Part shown: positions 11,727 through 23,280 of the stretch, piece by piece
Numbering within the stretch: position 1 is the first letter of the stretch
How the letters are laid out: every line of letters starts with the position of its first letter
The notes under the pieces: generated by a model
Databases searched by the model: none
Told to the model about the DNA's origin: nothing
Seen by the model: only the letters and a program-made list of their open reading frames with translations
NCBI GenBank assembly: GCA_037178675.1
Contig: JAYMGJ010000382.1
Location: forward strand, 22,833 to 86,832
DNA: 64,000 bases
Direction of reading: 5' to 3'
DNA from: Scleroderma bovista
Taxonomy: Eukaryota > Basidiomycota > Agaricomycetes > Boletales > Sclerodermataceae
Translations under genes and position numbers: made by a program

Positions 11727-13002
11727 CTAAAATACAAGTGTATTTGCATGGTGATCAATGTACCTATTAACATAATAAGCCTTAAAGGCATCTAAAGACT
11801 CTGAGAAGTGGAGGTCGACAGGAAGAGATTCACTCCCATAAACCCCTATAAGGTGTGCACCCTGAACCACTGACTCCAGAGAAATGACCGACTGAATGCG
11901 ATGTCCATTGTTGTCCACTTCTGGTACCACGATCCACATTCCTGTCAACTCATCGGGCTCCTCCGCAATTGGCACAAACCAGTCAACCAATGTGCACGAG
12001 TAACAGTGCCCTTCATGCACACAAGAAAAGAAGAGGCGCACCCTTCCGACCATTAAACTACGGAAGCCCTCTGCATCTATCCCTCCCTTAGCCACATATA
12101 TACAGTCATAACATGGATGGCCTCCTTGCCAAGAGGGGGTTGCACGTATTATTTCATGGCGCATACCCCCTACGCCCGACTGATCACTTGGTGCACAGAA
12201 TGTCGCTGTAGCGGAGTGAAACACCCGTACTTTTCCATGAAAGGCAGGACAGATGTGGATGTTCGCGCGATCCCCTGATATCTCGGCATCAGGGTTGAGC
12301 TGATCATAAAGAAAATGTCGGATCATGTCTTGCAGTCCTGGGAGACCAAGTTGTGCTGCAACATGCGAAACCAAGCCAGACACACCATACACTGTACAAA
12401 GTGTGTCAACAGCCTAAGCAAATAATCAAAATGAGGGACACACCAGGTTGAGATGCCAGTTTGACCGTATAAGTTGCCGGTTCATCATCCACTGCACCAC
12501 CTTCCTCATCTTCTACATCCACCCTCACAGCCTCCATTCCAACCAGGAGAAGGGGTCCGTCCAACATTCCGTGCTCTGTGAACCATCTTCGTGCCGCAGC
12601 TAGCTTGTCGAGGCGTTGATTTGTGACGAGCATCTGTCCCAGGGCATTGAACCTGTTGGAGCGTCACCATGGTTCTTTTACACCTCTGATATGCTTCGAC
12701 TCTGTTATTGATGAGCACAACTCATTTGGCGCACCAAACAATTCGATAAGTTTGTGATAATGTACCATTGCGTGTTGATGCGGGAGGGACAGATGGATAC
12801 ATACACCAGATGTAATGAAAACAGTGTGTTCTTGATGGAAGCGAGCTATGGCTGCATCGATCGCATCCAGAGTTGCTTCGTTAAGGACAGACCGCCGGAC
12901 TAAATAACAAAAATCAAGAAATGCAGATAGAGCACGCACCATGCCTGGGGGAACATGGCCAGCTATGGCAGGTAAGTAAACCTCACCATTTACAAAGGTG
13001 AC
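11727..13002 (-). pseudogene. C-terminal half of a large agaricomycete transposase (Plavaka/KDZ-like), with a nonsense codon
   Basis: The reverse strand encodes text I associate with large CACTA-superfamily transposases of mushroom-forming fungi: YLPAIAGHVPPGMVRAL, FLDFCYLVRR, LPHQHAMVHYHKLIELFGAP, LCSSITESKH, RFNALGQMLVTNQRLDKLAA, then a C-terminal domain with HPCYDCIYV, LVDWFVPI and YVNRYIDHHAN. Right after VKEPW, where family members usually have arginine, there is a TGA (12,665-12,667), consistent with a CGA to TGA change. A very short apparent intron (about 31 bp) lies near 12,403-12,435. Upstream domains, including any catalytic acidic residues, are absent. The fragment is therefore dead. 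The exact superfamily name is from memory and uncertain. Confidence 0.5.
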
Positions 13003-13170
13003 ACGAAGAGATATGGTGGTTAGTTGATATCATGGATGGTTGGTATGTGTGACTCGCTCACCTTCATTGCAGTTTTGAGTTAGGGTGGCTGAGGGCGAAA
13101 AAAACAAACATACAAGGCAAGGACTTGGTATCCCGAAGGCTAACCTCCCTCCTAGTCACCTAATGCCGCC

Positions 13171-14639
13171 ATGACAAGCCTGCTGGCATGCACTATCGGC
13201 ATGCGATCATCCAACAAGCATGCCCATCCTGGAAAGCCTGACTTACCTGTAGCTCGACGTCCTACGGACGTTGTACAGGCCAAGAAGACAGCCAAGGCAA
13301 TCAAAAGCTCCCAGAGGGCAGCCACTATTCAGGCTGGTATTCAGCGTGCTGCATGTATCGAAGACGATCTGGCAATGAAAGTATCAAACCAAACTCAACG
13401 TTTCAAGAAGCCTATACTAAATTATTCGGATGACAGCACTGGCAGTGACAGGACTCTCAAAAAACAATATTTAGAAGGCACAGGAATGAAGCGCAACACA
13501 CAACCAGCAGTCAATCGTACAACAAGCGGGCTGAGAATCGGCTTCCATCCCAGCAATGCACAAGCAAAGGTAACCCAGGGTCCAACACCATCCAGACTCC
13601 CGATCCTTTGAGTGCATCCTCAGGTCTGACTTATCGAGGCTCACCCATCACTCCCACACCGCATACTTTCGGAGGGTTCTCTACTAGTGACAAAGGCAAT
13701 AACTTTGAGTCATCATCAGACACCTTCTCCGGACCTACAAAGAATGCTAGTCAAACAGTTTTGAAGGCAGTAAACCCAAGGGTGGTACGTGTTACACTTA
13801 TGCCCTCGACCCTTGTGACTGATGGCCTTGTGCCGCTTTGGACGTAGTCCACTGTGACAGTTATACTGAATGCACTGCAACAACACCTTCAGCGGTCCAT
13901 GGTCATCACCAATGCGGTAACGTCAACCAAGTCCCGTCAAGCCCCCTCGAACAATGATCTACCTGCCGCCGGGTCTGTGCGGATGTTCACTACGTGCTTT
14001 GTACCTATTCTGCAGAAGTATGTCAGCTCTTTGCAGAACCCCTGGGTCACCGAGGGACTGGTGACCCCCATGCAATATATATGGGATCATGTGATGCAAG
14101 ACTGGCTGCACACATTCGATGAGGACAACGACAAGATCTACCATTTGGTAAGTGGCCATCCATTATTGCTACCTACAGCTGACCTTACTACTATCATATC
14201 CGCTTTGACAGTGCATGCAAAAAATTTACGATTGGCGCACACAGTTTGGTAAGGCTGCGTTAGATGCCATGGAGGCCCACTGGGCATCGGATGCCAAGTA
14301 CTGCAACTTTCAAGTGCGCAAAGATTATGTGGAAGAAGCACTGAGCCCCGGACTGCCATTCATGTATGGCCATATCGAGCCCCTTGACAACCTGGGCACA
14401 ATTCAGGTGCATGGTGTTTGTAAACAAGGCAATCTGCTGACGCTTTTCATACGTAGATGTCTAAGTCTTTTCTCTCCCCATTCATCCTACAGACCTTTGC
14501 AAGTCATCTAGTGGCTCTCGTGCCAATCGAGAATGATCCAGAACTCTATGAAGGGTTCACTGCCACTCCTCCCTTCGGTGCACTTGTGCTCACAGTAACG
14601 GTGGTACAGTGGCCATGGGATTGTGATTCCAGGGGTTGA
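13171..14639 (+). CDS. Unknown protein resembling DUF6532-type agaricomycete proteins
   Basis: The N-terminal 130 residues are basic and low in complexity (RRPTDVVQAKKTAKAIKSS). The C-terminal half carries the recognisable part: NPWVTEGLVTPMQYIWDHV, IYDWRTQFGKAALDAMEA, LPFMYGHIEP, TFASHLVALVP and FGALVLTVTVVQ. Similar domains occur in many agaricomycete proteins of unknown function, often near transposons. Introns with clean borders are visible at about 13,784-13,849, 14,150-14,212 and 14,406-14,491. A frame change near 13,570 has no good intron to explain it, so the gene may be slightly damaged. I cannot tell whether it is expressed. Confidence 0.45.
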
Positions 14640-14644
14640 TATTG

Positions 14645-16030
14645 ATACAGTCAGACCCCTCAAGCAGTAAGTCAGTCAGACACTTAAGACCACCCAGAGC
14701 AGTCAGAGCAGTCAGACCCCCCAAACAGTAAGTCAGTCAGACATTTAAGACCTGTCAGATCAGTCAGAGCAGTCAGACCCCCCAGACAGACAGACAGACA
14801 GACAGACACTCAGACCAGTCAGACTGGTTAGACCCCCCAGGGTGTCAGACTATCAGACACCCCAGATCAGTCAGACCAGTTGGACCCCCCAGACAGTAAG
14901 TCAGTCAGACATTCAAGATTCTGCCAAACATGTCAGACCAGTCAGACTGATCAGACCCACCAGATAGTCAGACCATTCAGACACTCCAGACCAGTCAGAG
15001 TGGTCAGAGTAGTCAGACACCCCAGCATGTCAGACTATCAGAGAATCCAGGCCACTCCAGACCAGTCAGAGCAGTCAGAGTGGTCAGACCGCCCAGACAG
15101 ACAGGCCAGTCAGACACTTCAAGCCACTCCAGACCAGTCAGAGTGGTCAGACTCACCAGACAGCCAGATATTTCAGGCCACTCCAGACCAATCAGAGCAG
15201 TCAGAGCAGTCAGACCCCCCCAGACAGTCAGGCCAGTCAGACACTTTAACCACTCCAGACCAGTCAGATTGGTCAGACCCACCAGACAGTCCAACCAGTC
15301 AGATATTTCAGGCCACTCCAGACCAGTCAGAACAGTCAGAGTGGTCAGACCCTTCAGGTAGTCAGGCCAGTCAGACACTTCAGACTGCTTCAGACCAGTC
15401 AGAGTGGTCAGAGTGGTCAGACCCACCATGCAGTCAGGCCAGTCAGATACTCCAGGCCACTCCAGAGCAGTCAGTGTTGTCAGAGTTATCAGACCTCCTA
15501 GGCAGCCAGACCAGTCAGAGCAATCAAAGCAGTCAGTCCCCACAGACACTCAGAGCAGTCAGACATTTCAGACATCTCCAGATCAGTCAGAGTGGTCAGT
15601 GGTCAGACCCACCAGACAGTCAGGCCAGTCAGACAGTCCAGACAGCTCCAGACTAGTCAAAGTGCTCGGACCAGTCAGACACTTCAGATCATTCCAGATC
15701 AGCCAACCAGTCAGAGTGATCAGACCCCCTCAGGTGTCAGACTGTCAGATAGTCCAGATCAGCCAGAGCAGTCAGAGTGGTCAGACCCCCTCAGACTGTC
15801 AGACTGTCAGACCAGTCAGACACATTAGATCATTCCAGACTGGTCAGAGCAGTCAGACTTTCCAGTTAGTAAGATTGTCAGATAGATAAGACCATTCAGA
15901 GTAACCAGCACAATCAGGCCCCCCATATAATAAGCCACTCAGAAAGTTTAGAACACCCAGACCATCAGACCATCAGACCCCCCAGCCAGTAAGTTAGTCA
16001 GACAGTTAAGACCATTCAGACCATTCAGAA
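14645..16030 (+). repeat. CAGTCAGAC satellite array, left arm of a foldback
   Basis: About 1.4 kb is built from variants of CAGTCAGACC and CAGTCAGAGTGGTCAGAC, with many CCCCC interruptions. One reading frame stays open for 258 codons only because the unit lacks stops; its translation is a run of S, Q, D, P and T. The reverse complement of the same motif forms the array at 17,630-18,355. Confidence 0.9.
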
Positions 16031-16389
16031 AATGTAATTAACAAACAAAACCTAATAGTCAATCATTGTTGTTGTTGCATCTCAAAAACAAGCAATAGTG
16101 TAACAATATATTTATGTAACTAACCTATCATTGTTGGGGGTCCCTGTTGTCATTTGGGCATGGGTCATCATCACCTGGGGGCACAGGTTGACACCATGGT
16201 TGTCATGTCAACAGTGATGCCACTGGGGTGTGGCTAATGGTGTAGGAATTACTGTAGATGAGAAAATTAGGGCTATACAAATGCAGAGGATTGAACAAAG
16301 GATTATGTAATACCTATTCATCCTGCCTATGGACACCACTGAAATTGTCCAGTACAGTAGTAATAATATGTCAATAAAAAAAAGCCATT

Positions 16390-17500
16390 AAAACAAATAA
16401 TGTTTATTGTATCAAGGTGTCGTTGGTGGCCAGTTGACGACACAGGTGGTGGGGTGTCGTCGTCGTCACGTTGGTGGTGGCCATCGTCGTTGTCGACACT
16501 GGCAGTGAGTGTTGTCGTCTCACACTCGCTGTTGCCATCGCCACCTTCATCCTCATCGCACCGTCCTTGTCGCATCGTCCTCGCCGTCCTCATCATGTCG
16601 TCGTCGACAGTTACAATGCTGGGGTTGGCATGGTCACTGTGGTGTTGTCGTTGTTGACGATGACACTGTGGTCATCGTCGTCGCTGCGGGTGCTGCGGGT
16701 GGTCGTCAGTAGTGGCTGGTGGGGTGCGAAGTACTTAGCTTTGTGCAGAGAATGCAGGACTTGGAAAAAAATTGGAGTTGTTGTGATTACAAATCACATC
16801 ACAACAACTCCAAATTTTCTCTACATAAGTCCCGCATCACCATTCTGTCTCCCATTCAACCATGACCACGACGATGATGCGTCGATCACCACCACCCACG
16901 ATGATGACGACAATGACTCACTATCAGGGTACATACCACCACATGCATGCAGTGTCCACCACTAACACACGACCACGACAACCCTGACTGGTCGACGACG
17001 ACAACCCTCATCCGCAGCGTTGTCTGACCAATGACGACGACCCCCCACCCTAGCATTGTCCGACCAACGACAACGACCTCCGGCCCTAGCGTCATCAGAC
17101 AACCACCACCCCCATCCCGTTGTCGTCCAATGACAACGATGCCCACCCTTAGTCGTCTCTAACGGACGACTACTGACCATAACCACCCTTATCCTAACGT
17201 CATCTGACGACAACGACAACCCCACCACCACCAGCGTCAACAACCACAACAACGACCACTGGCCCCAGTGACGACCAGCCCCGGTAACAATGACCAGCCC
17301 CAGCGTGACAACGACATCCCGCACGTCCTCCACCCCCAGCATTCACCACCATGTCGCCCAAAGGCAATGACACGTGTCCCGTGTCCCCCAGCCCCAGCCA
17401 TGACGCCCCCTGTGTCCCCCCAGCATTGTCAACACAGTCATCACCCCAGTGACAATGATGTCACCACTGCCCACACCCACACCAGTGTCAAGATGCCCCC
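16390..17500. repeat. GTC/GAC trinucleotide-rich low-complexity core with central hairpin
   Basis: From 16,400 to about 16,740 the plus strand is rich in GTCGTC and GTGGTGG. From 16,860 to 17,480 it is rich in the complement (GACGACGAC, CCACCACC). Between them an inverted repeat (GGAGTTGTTGTGAT near 16,774 and ATCACAACAACTCC near 16,798) forms a stem with a loop of about 10 bases. Open frames here are by-products of the composition. Confidence 0.75.
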
Positions 17501-17629
17501 CCTCCATTCATATATAATATATATTTGTTGTACTGTAGTTTTTTCGTAATTAATATAAATTTATTAACATGAATATTGAATAAATTAAGTGGCAAAAGGA
17601 TACAGATAGATACAGCTAATGGCCTGGCT

Positions 17630-18355
17630 GGTCTGGCCAATCTTACTAGTCCAATTGGTCTGAGTCTCTGATTTGTCTGGCCAGTCTGACTGATATGACT
17701 TGTCTGAGTGGCCTGACTGGTCTGGCTAGACTTGATTGTCTTAACTGTTTGACCAACTTACTATATGAGGGGTCTGACAGTCTGGGTGATCTGATTGGGC
17801 TGGGTGGTCTGGATGGTCTGGATGGTCTTGACTGGCTGATTGACTTATGGTCTGGGTGGTCTGACAGGTCTGACAGGTCTGGATAGCCTTAACTGGCTGA
17901 CTGACTTATGGTCTGGGTGGTCTGACATGTCTGACATGTCTGGATGGTCTTAGCTGGCTGACTGACTTATAGTCTGGGTGGTCTGACATGTCTGACATGT
18001 CTGGATGGTCTTAACTGGCTGACTGACTTATAGTCTGGGTGGTCCGACAGGTCCGACAGGTCTGGATAGTCTTAACTGTCTGACTGACTTATGGACTGGG
18101 TGGTCTGACTGGTCTAGATGGTCTTAACTGTCTGATTGACTTACTGCCTGGGTGGTCTGACTGGTCTGACTGGTCTGGGGTGGTCTGGACTGTCTGACAG
18201 GCTGACAGGCTGGGTGGTCTGAATGGTCTGGCTGGTCTGATGGACTGCTGGTCTGACTGGTCTGGCCATCTGGTTTCAGACACCCCTGGTCTGATGGTCT
18301 GGAATGGTCTGACTGACTTATCTGACTTATCCATCTTAACTGTCTGATTCCAGAC
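17630..18355 (-). repeat. GTCTGAC satellite array, right arm of the foldback
   Basis: Built from GGTCTGACTGG and CTTAACTGGCTGACTGACTTA variants, the complement of the left array. A longer period of about 60-65 bp (TGGATGGTCTTAACTGGCTG and neighbours) repeats between 17,820 and 18,130. The array ends directly at the left terminus of the Harbinger element. Confidence 0.85.
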
Positions 18356-18358
18356 AAT

Positions 18359-18407
18359 AGGGGAATTCAAAGCTGGTTTTTGCGAGCGGTTTTGGAGTGG
18401 TTTTGGA
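18359..18407 (+). repeat. Harbinger left terminal inverted repeat
   Basis: It begins AGGGGAATTCAAAGCTGG and continues through GCGAGCGGTTTTGGAGTGG. It matches the reverse complement of 23,229-23,277 except for one T/C difference. Confidence 0.9.
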
Positions 18408-18556
18408 GTCGGTTTTGGGCAGTAGTTTTTGTTGTTGTTGCATCGAAAACCAGTGGCTGGTTTTCGCCTGGTTTTCGCCTTGGTTTTCGCAGCACATAGT
18501 CGGACTTTGAATTCACTGTGTCACCATACAGCGTCGCCCAACTCGACCACAATACC

Positions 18557-19830
18557 ATGCCTAAAGTACCTAAAAATCATTCTAATACAGTCTCTCCTTC
18601 ACTCTCTGGTCCATTGGACAAGTCCGGGCGCTCCAAAAAGGTAACTACGCAGAAGACAAGTGGAAAACCAACCGAAAAGGGAAAGAAGGATCCACTGCAA
18701 GGAAGCGGCAACAAGAAGCCACGCGTTTTTATCTCGTAGGTCATTTTAAATTAATAGAAGTAGTTCTAATACACTATATTTGCAGTTGGTCAAAGTCCGA
18801 GAACCATTCGGTCACGGATGAACTTCTCACGCTCATCGAAAGCAAGACCCGCTGGAAAGTTGCCCTTGGGTTCGACAAGGGTGCCTTTCCTGATGCGGAA
18901 AGTCAAAATAGCCAGGGCAAGACCCTCCTCGAACATTGTGCAGACATTGCTGCTGCCTTGTTCATCAAGGACAAGCCTGATACGAAGTGGACTCATGATG
19001 ACATCAAGGACCTTCGGGTGGTTGTCAAGAACCGGGTAATGAGGTAAGTGTTTCATCAAATTTACTTGATACTTCTTGAGCCTTTATTAGCTTGAAGAGC
19101 TCATATAATGACTATCGGAGTCAACTTGGGGAGACTGGCCATGGCCTCATTGTGTCAGACAAGGAAGATGAGATTGCTGAAGGCACAGAGATTTCAAATG
19201 TCTATGGTGAGTAGCCTGTTGACTTGGACCTAATTTTCTTGTGTCAATAACTCTTGTAGATAGCATTAAATTAAAGTTTCCATGGTACAAGCGGATGCAT
19301 GCACTCATGGGCACAAGCCCTGTTGTCAGCCGTGCAGCTGTGGTTAACAGTAACTCTGTCCCAGACCTGTCTATTCTTGGTGAGAATGCCAATTGTGATG
19401 AGTCTGGTGAGGAGAATGAGGAGGTATGTATGGCTTTTGTGACTGTATCAGATAATCCTAACATATTGTTGACTCAGAAACTTATTCCTTGGCCCAGTTC
19501 ACCTGCTCGTGACTATGGTCGAGAATCACCTGTGCTTGACAACTCCTCTGATGTGTGTGACTTGTCTCCAATTGCTACTCCAGTGAAGATCAAGATTCCC
19601 ATGGTTTCTTCTTTGGCTTCAAAGCCAACCTCGGTGAGGAAGAAGACTGCTGCTGACCTTGCACGGGAGGTGGCAGATGCAGAGCGCCAGGCACGCCTCC
19701 ATATGACCCATATCAATGCCAAGGAGAGGACTGCTCGTGAACAGATCAAGCAAAAGTCTGCTCGTAAATCTGCTCTTGAACTTGAAGAACTGCATCTTAG
19801 GCATCAACAAGAGGAAGGTGAGCGCCAGCG
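18557..19830 (+). pseudogene. Myb/SANT-like accessory protein of the Harbinger element, 3' truncated
   Basis: The start at 18,557 gives MPKVPKNHSN and a lysine-rich N-terminus. Introns near 18,738-18,785, 19,044-19,090 and 19,207-19,259 restore the frame. The conserved part reads WSKSENHSVTDELLTLIES, LLEHCADIAAALF and WTHDDIKDLRVVVKNRV, then SYNDYRSQLGETGHGL, a trihelix/Myb-like DNA-binding fold used by Harbinger accessory proteins to help the transposase reach DNA and the nucleus. The C-terminus is a charged helix (ADAERQARLHMTHINAKER, LELEELHLRHQQEE). The reading frame runs into the 2.1-kb element at 19,831 and stops 25 bases later, so the native end is missing. Confidence 0.7.
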
Positions 19831-21921
19831 GTGTGAGTCAAAGTGTGGATTTGGGTCGGAGTAATAACCCAAACACAACACCAACAAAGGACTACGAAAA
19901 AGTGCAAGTGGTGGTTTACCTCCGCGGTGTCCAGAGAGGATGTGCTGAGGAGGAGGGAAGGGGATCTACACCAACAGGGTGATGCAGGATACTCCTGGGG
20001 TACAGGAGCAATAGAAGATGAAGGGGATAGGGGTCTGGACTCTTCCTATAGCCTAGGAAGTGTCAAAGCGGGGATTGGATTGACTGAGACTAAAACAGCG
20101 ATACTACACCTAGAGATTGGTGCAGCAGAGGGGCAAGGGGGCTCCTGACGTCCAGAAGCAATGGGATATGAAGGATAGACAGACTAGACTCCGCTTGAGC
20201 CTAGGGAAAGACTTGGACTTGAATGGATTGAATAAAACTTGAATATCAGAGCCTTTAGACCTTCACTGAAGCCTACAAGACTCAAAGAACTGAGGGGATA
20301 GTGACTGAGAGGGACTGAGAGAGGGATAATTTCATGCTATTGGGTCCTTTTTTTCACTGGGCTGAGCCCAGGGGTTTAAATACATGGGGGGGCACAGCAT
20401 TAAAGTACAAAAAGAGAAGGGAGTAAGCAGAATTTGTCAGGGATTGGTAAGGGATTGGTAAGAGCTTTGTAAGGGGTTTGTAAGCGATCAGTAAGCAAGG
20501 GATAAGCAGGAATGAGTAAGCATAGGAAGCATGAATAAGCTGCTGAGTAAAGGAATGAGTAAGCTGCATGACAAGATTGATTGGTAAGGGAGTGAGTCAT
20601 CAGCTGAGTAATATACCAAAAATGCGAAAGGGATAGAGTAATACTGATGACAAGAGAGCATCAGTAAGCAAGGGATGAGTCACTGCACAGCAGAAGGAGT
20701 CATTGATGCACAGCCTAAGAAGTTTGATGGGGGGCTGTGTACCATCAGGAATTTGATGGGACAACAATGGGGAAGATCTGGGATTAATAGGGGGATTGAT
20801 CCAGGACAAAACAGCCACAAGAAGGGTACCAGGGGTCCAGAGGTCTTTTTGGGGGGTCAGCATACACTAAAGTATAGTGCATGTGTTCTAGCGCCGCTGA
20901 AGCGCAACCATGGGCTCCCTTGACAAGCTCTCTTCTGGGAAAGAACGAGAGAGGGTTCTTCTTCCTAATAGCACTATAAAGTGGGGGGAATAACTGTCAT
21001 GGTGCTGGGGGACGTCGTCTGAAAGTAGGGAAGCGGATAGAGTATTGAATTCAACGCATCCAGGGAAGTGAGATGAACGACAGAGGAAGATGGACATGGC
21101 AAGTATCTGGGAGGAAGGGACCATAGGCTGAGGGCTCAGGGGACACAGAGACAACCAGAGAAGACTTCTCAAGCTTGACAATAGACCTAAGATGACCAAA
21201 GTATGTCCTTGACGCAGGACTGACGAGGAGAACGCGCTGACCGAGAACAAGAGGGACTGAGGGAGCAGGCTGGGAAGATATGTGCCAGGCAGTGCACGGG
21301 AACTCTGGGAGAGGCTGTCCTAAGAGCAGGACATAGTGGAGATCTGCAGCAATAGCGGAGAAATGATCCAGAGAAAATACGGACTCTATAGTGAGCGATG
21401 AAGTGAACGTCTGGATTGCGGGGGGAATATCTCCGTGGGAAATGAACGGATTTGCGTCGGAACTTGACAGGCAGATAGACCACGCTCTAGGCTTTCTGAC
21501 AGTATAGTCACGTGCCTGATAGCTTCAGAAACGACGGAGCTATTCAAAATATCGGAATGCCGGCACTGGGCGCCTAAAAATGACATTTGGGCGCTAAAAA
21601 TCATTTCTTCTCTTTCTCCTTCGTTTCTCCATCAATTCTTCGGCTTCTTTGATCGTTCTGGTATGGGAGTTGGACTGCAGATGTGTGCATTCCTTTCTCA
21701 TACCACAATTGATGTTATTCCTTCAGTTTCTTCTGCTTCTTGGCGGTTCTCGTGCGATAGATGACTGTCTGCATTGGCATTCATCTCTCGCATCAGGATA
21801 GTCGTCTTGTGCGATAGATGGCTACGATGAGGGTCCGTCGTGCTTATCCTTCGCATAAGGATCATTCGATATAGGCGTTATCTTCCATGTTCACTGTACC
21901 AAACCTGTTTGGTGCATGACA
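19831..21921. mobile_element. 2.1-kb repeated element, copy 2, nested in Harbinger
   Basis: It has the same orientation and the same edges as copy 1 at 6395-8495, with a length difference of about ten bases. Left flank is CAGCG, right flank CCGAA, so again there is no target duplication. It lies precisely between the truncated 3' ends of the two Harbinger genes, so either insertion was accompanied by deletion of host DNA or it arrived by recombination. The unit shows no recognisable enzyme domain. Confidence 0.75.
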
Positions 21922-23042
21922 CCGAATACGGATTTTGGACACATGATAATTATAGGTGGTGTTTTCTGCAGTCTCTTTTTCTGGCCTATAGATATTAGAC
22001 AGATGAGTGGTTTCAGTGTTGATAACAGGTTCAAAAAAATTACTGACTTTTTATATGGGGCCTGACACCAAGTGTGAAGAGGATAAGCAGTGTCAGCCCA
22101 TATAAATTCACCTTCTTTGAGAAGAATATTATGCTCTTGAGAGATACGAGTGTCCAGAAAGGCTGTGGCATCATGTTGACTGCCAGGCAACCCAACAGAA
22201 TAGTCAACAATCTGTAAGTCTGGTGTTGAGACAATCTGGGAGAGTCAGAATGAATAATTGAACAGCAGAAAAACTGAAAATCATACTTGGACATTCATAG
22301 AGTAGTTAGACTTGCGATCATACCAGGTATTCCCATAAAAACCTGGCCTTGCATGGAGTGGAACCAGGGTACCATCCACCATTGCCCATCCATCCCGCCA
22401 AGCAGGGCATGAATTTTCTTCTACCCATGACTTTGCATGCTCAATAGCAGCTGGATCAGGCCAGTGCAAAGCTGCTCGGCAGAATTCTTCCCCACAAACA
22501 GCCTTCATGACACGATTTGTCACCAGACGTACTGTACCATATCCTACCCCCGCCCACAAAGCAGTCTTCATAACATTAGCTGCATTCCCATAATGCCCAA
22601 AGCGGAAAAGGGCTATAGCAAGCTGCTCTGCTACAGGCATCTGGGGTGAAGTTGACTGATTATGGAAGACAGGGTCAACCCCTAATGCAGCTGTAAGCTG
22701 GTCAAAGCAAGCAGGGGTAACTCGGACATAGCTTTGGAATATATCAGGGTGATTGATTCTCCAGTCACCAAGAAGAAGCTGCAGATTGGCATTGCTCTTG
22801 GGAATTGCAGGCTGCTCTGCAATGTATCGATGGGAATAGAGGGCAATGATGTTCTGCAAGATCACAGATGAAGGGGGGATCTGCTCGATCTCATCATCAG
22901 AGGACTGAGAGCTGGCAGAAGAGGAGTCAGAGTCAGAGTCAGGGCTAGGATCCACCAGATCTTGAGATTCCGTGGAAAGTAAAGCAAGATACACATGCAG
23001 AAGGCTCTGTGCTGCTTGTTGGCGCTCCATTTGTCGAGGCAT
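21922..23042 (-). pseudogene. PIF/Harbinger DDE transposase, 3' truncated
   Basis: It starts with MPRQMERQQAAQSLLHVYLA, has an acidic serine-rich N-terminal stretch, then a helical region (FQSYVRVTPACFDQLTAAL, LAIALFRFGHYGN) and the DDE_Tnp_4-type nuclease core. Candidate catalytic residues are D in MVDGTLVPL and D in GSQHDATAFL; WADTAYPL follows. An intron near 22,258-22,211 joins SMNVQV to IVSTPDLQIVDYSVG, and a second intron after YKK leads to NYHVSKIRIR. There the coding sequence meets the 2.1-kb element; the family normally continues with SEH and the last acidic region. The catalytic domain is therefore incomplete and the copy should be inactive unless complemented. Confidence 0.82.
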
Positions 23043-23228
23043 CAGTGGTTATTGCACGAAATCTCTGTTATTCTACACGACACACTGGATTACTGGTGAG
23101 AATTGAAACTCAGCCGTCTGACGCGACAATTCCAAAACCGGCGAAAACCAGTGAAAACCGGGGGTGTCACACCAAAACTGTGGTTTTCGCGTTCACAAAA
23201 CTCATCCAAAACCGATCCCAAAACCAGG

Positions 23229-23277
23229 TCCAAAACCACTCCAAAACCGCTCGCGAAAACCAGCTTTGAATTCCCCT
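23229..23277 (-). repeat. Harbinger right terminal inverted repeat
   Basis: Inverted partner of the left terminus, ending CCAGCTTTGAATTCCCCT, followed by the AAT target duplication. Further CCAAAACC words extend inward. Confidence 0.9.
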
Positions 23278-23280
23278 AAT

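Larger units (their letters stand above)
18359..23277. mobile_element. PIF/Harbinger DNA transposon with a nested 2.1-kb insertion
   Basis: The ends are inverted repeats starting AGGGGAATTCAAAGCTGG, matching for about 48 bp with one mismatch. AAT flanks both ends (18,356-18,358 and 23,278-23,280), a 3-bp target duplication as expected for PIF/Harbinger. GGTTTT(CGC) words recur just inside both ends and may be transposase binding sites. The element carries the family's two-gene layout: a Myb/SANT-like protein on plus and a DDE transposase on minus, converging. Both genes lose their 3' ends at the nested element (19,831-21,921). Without it the transposon is about 2.8 kb. A paralogous unoccupied-looking site lies near 27,509. 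Confidence 0.88.

Noticed and set aside
15013..15549. 178-codon minus-strand frame with regular LTGLEW-like repeats
   Set aside because: Same satellite read on the other strand; it looks like a leucine-rich repeat protein but follows the DNA period.
14880..15656. 258-codon plus-strand frame rich in S, Q, D and P
   Set aside because: It is the translation of the CAGTCAGAC satellite, which lacks stops in this frame; the opposite strand and other frames are also open. No start context or introns.
16327..17342. Several 80-160 codon frames rich in V, D and H
   Set aside because: They arise from GTC/GAC trinucleotide-rich DNA and overlap on both strands.
6395..21921. The two 2.1-kb copies as paired LTRs of one 15.5-kb retrotransposon
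   Set aside because: The interior holds unrelated items (nuclease pseudogene, LTR arm, satellites, half a Harbinger element), outer flanks show no matching 5-bp duplication, and no gag-pol is present.
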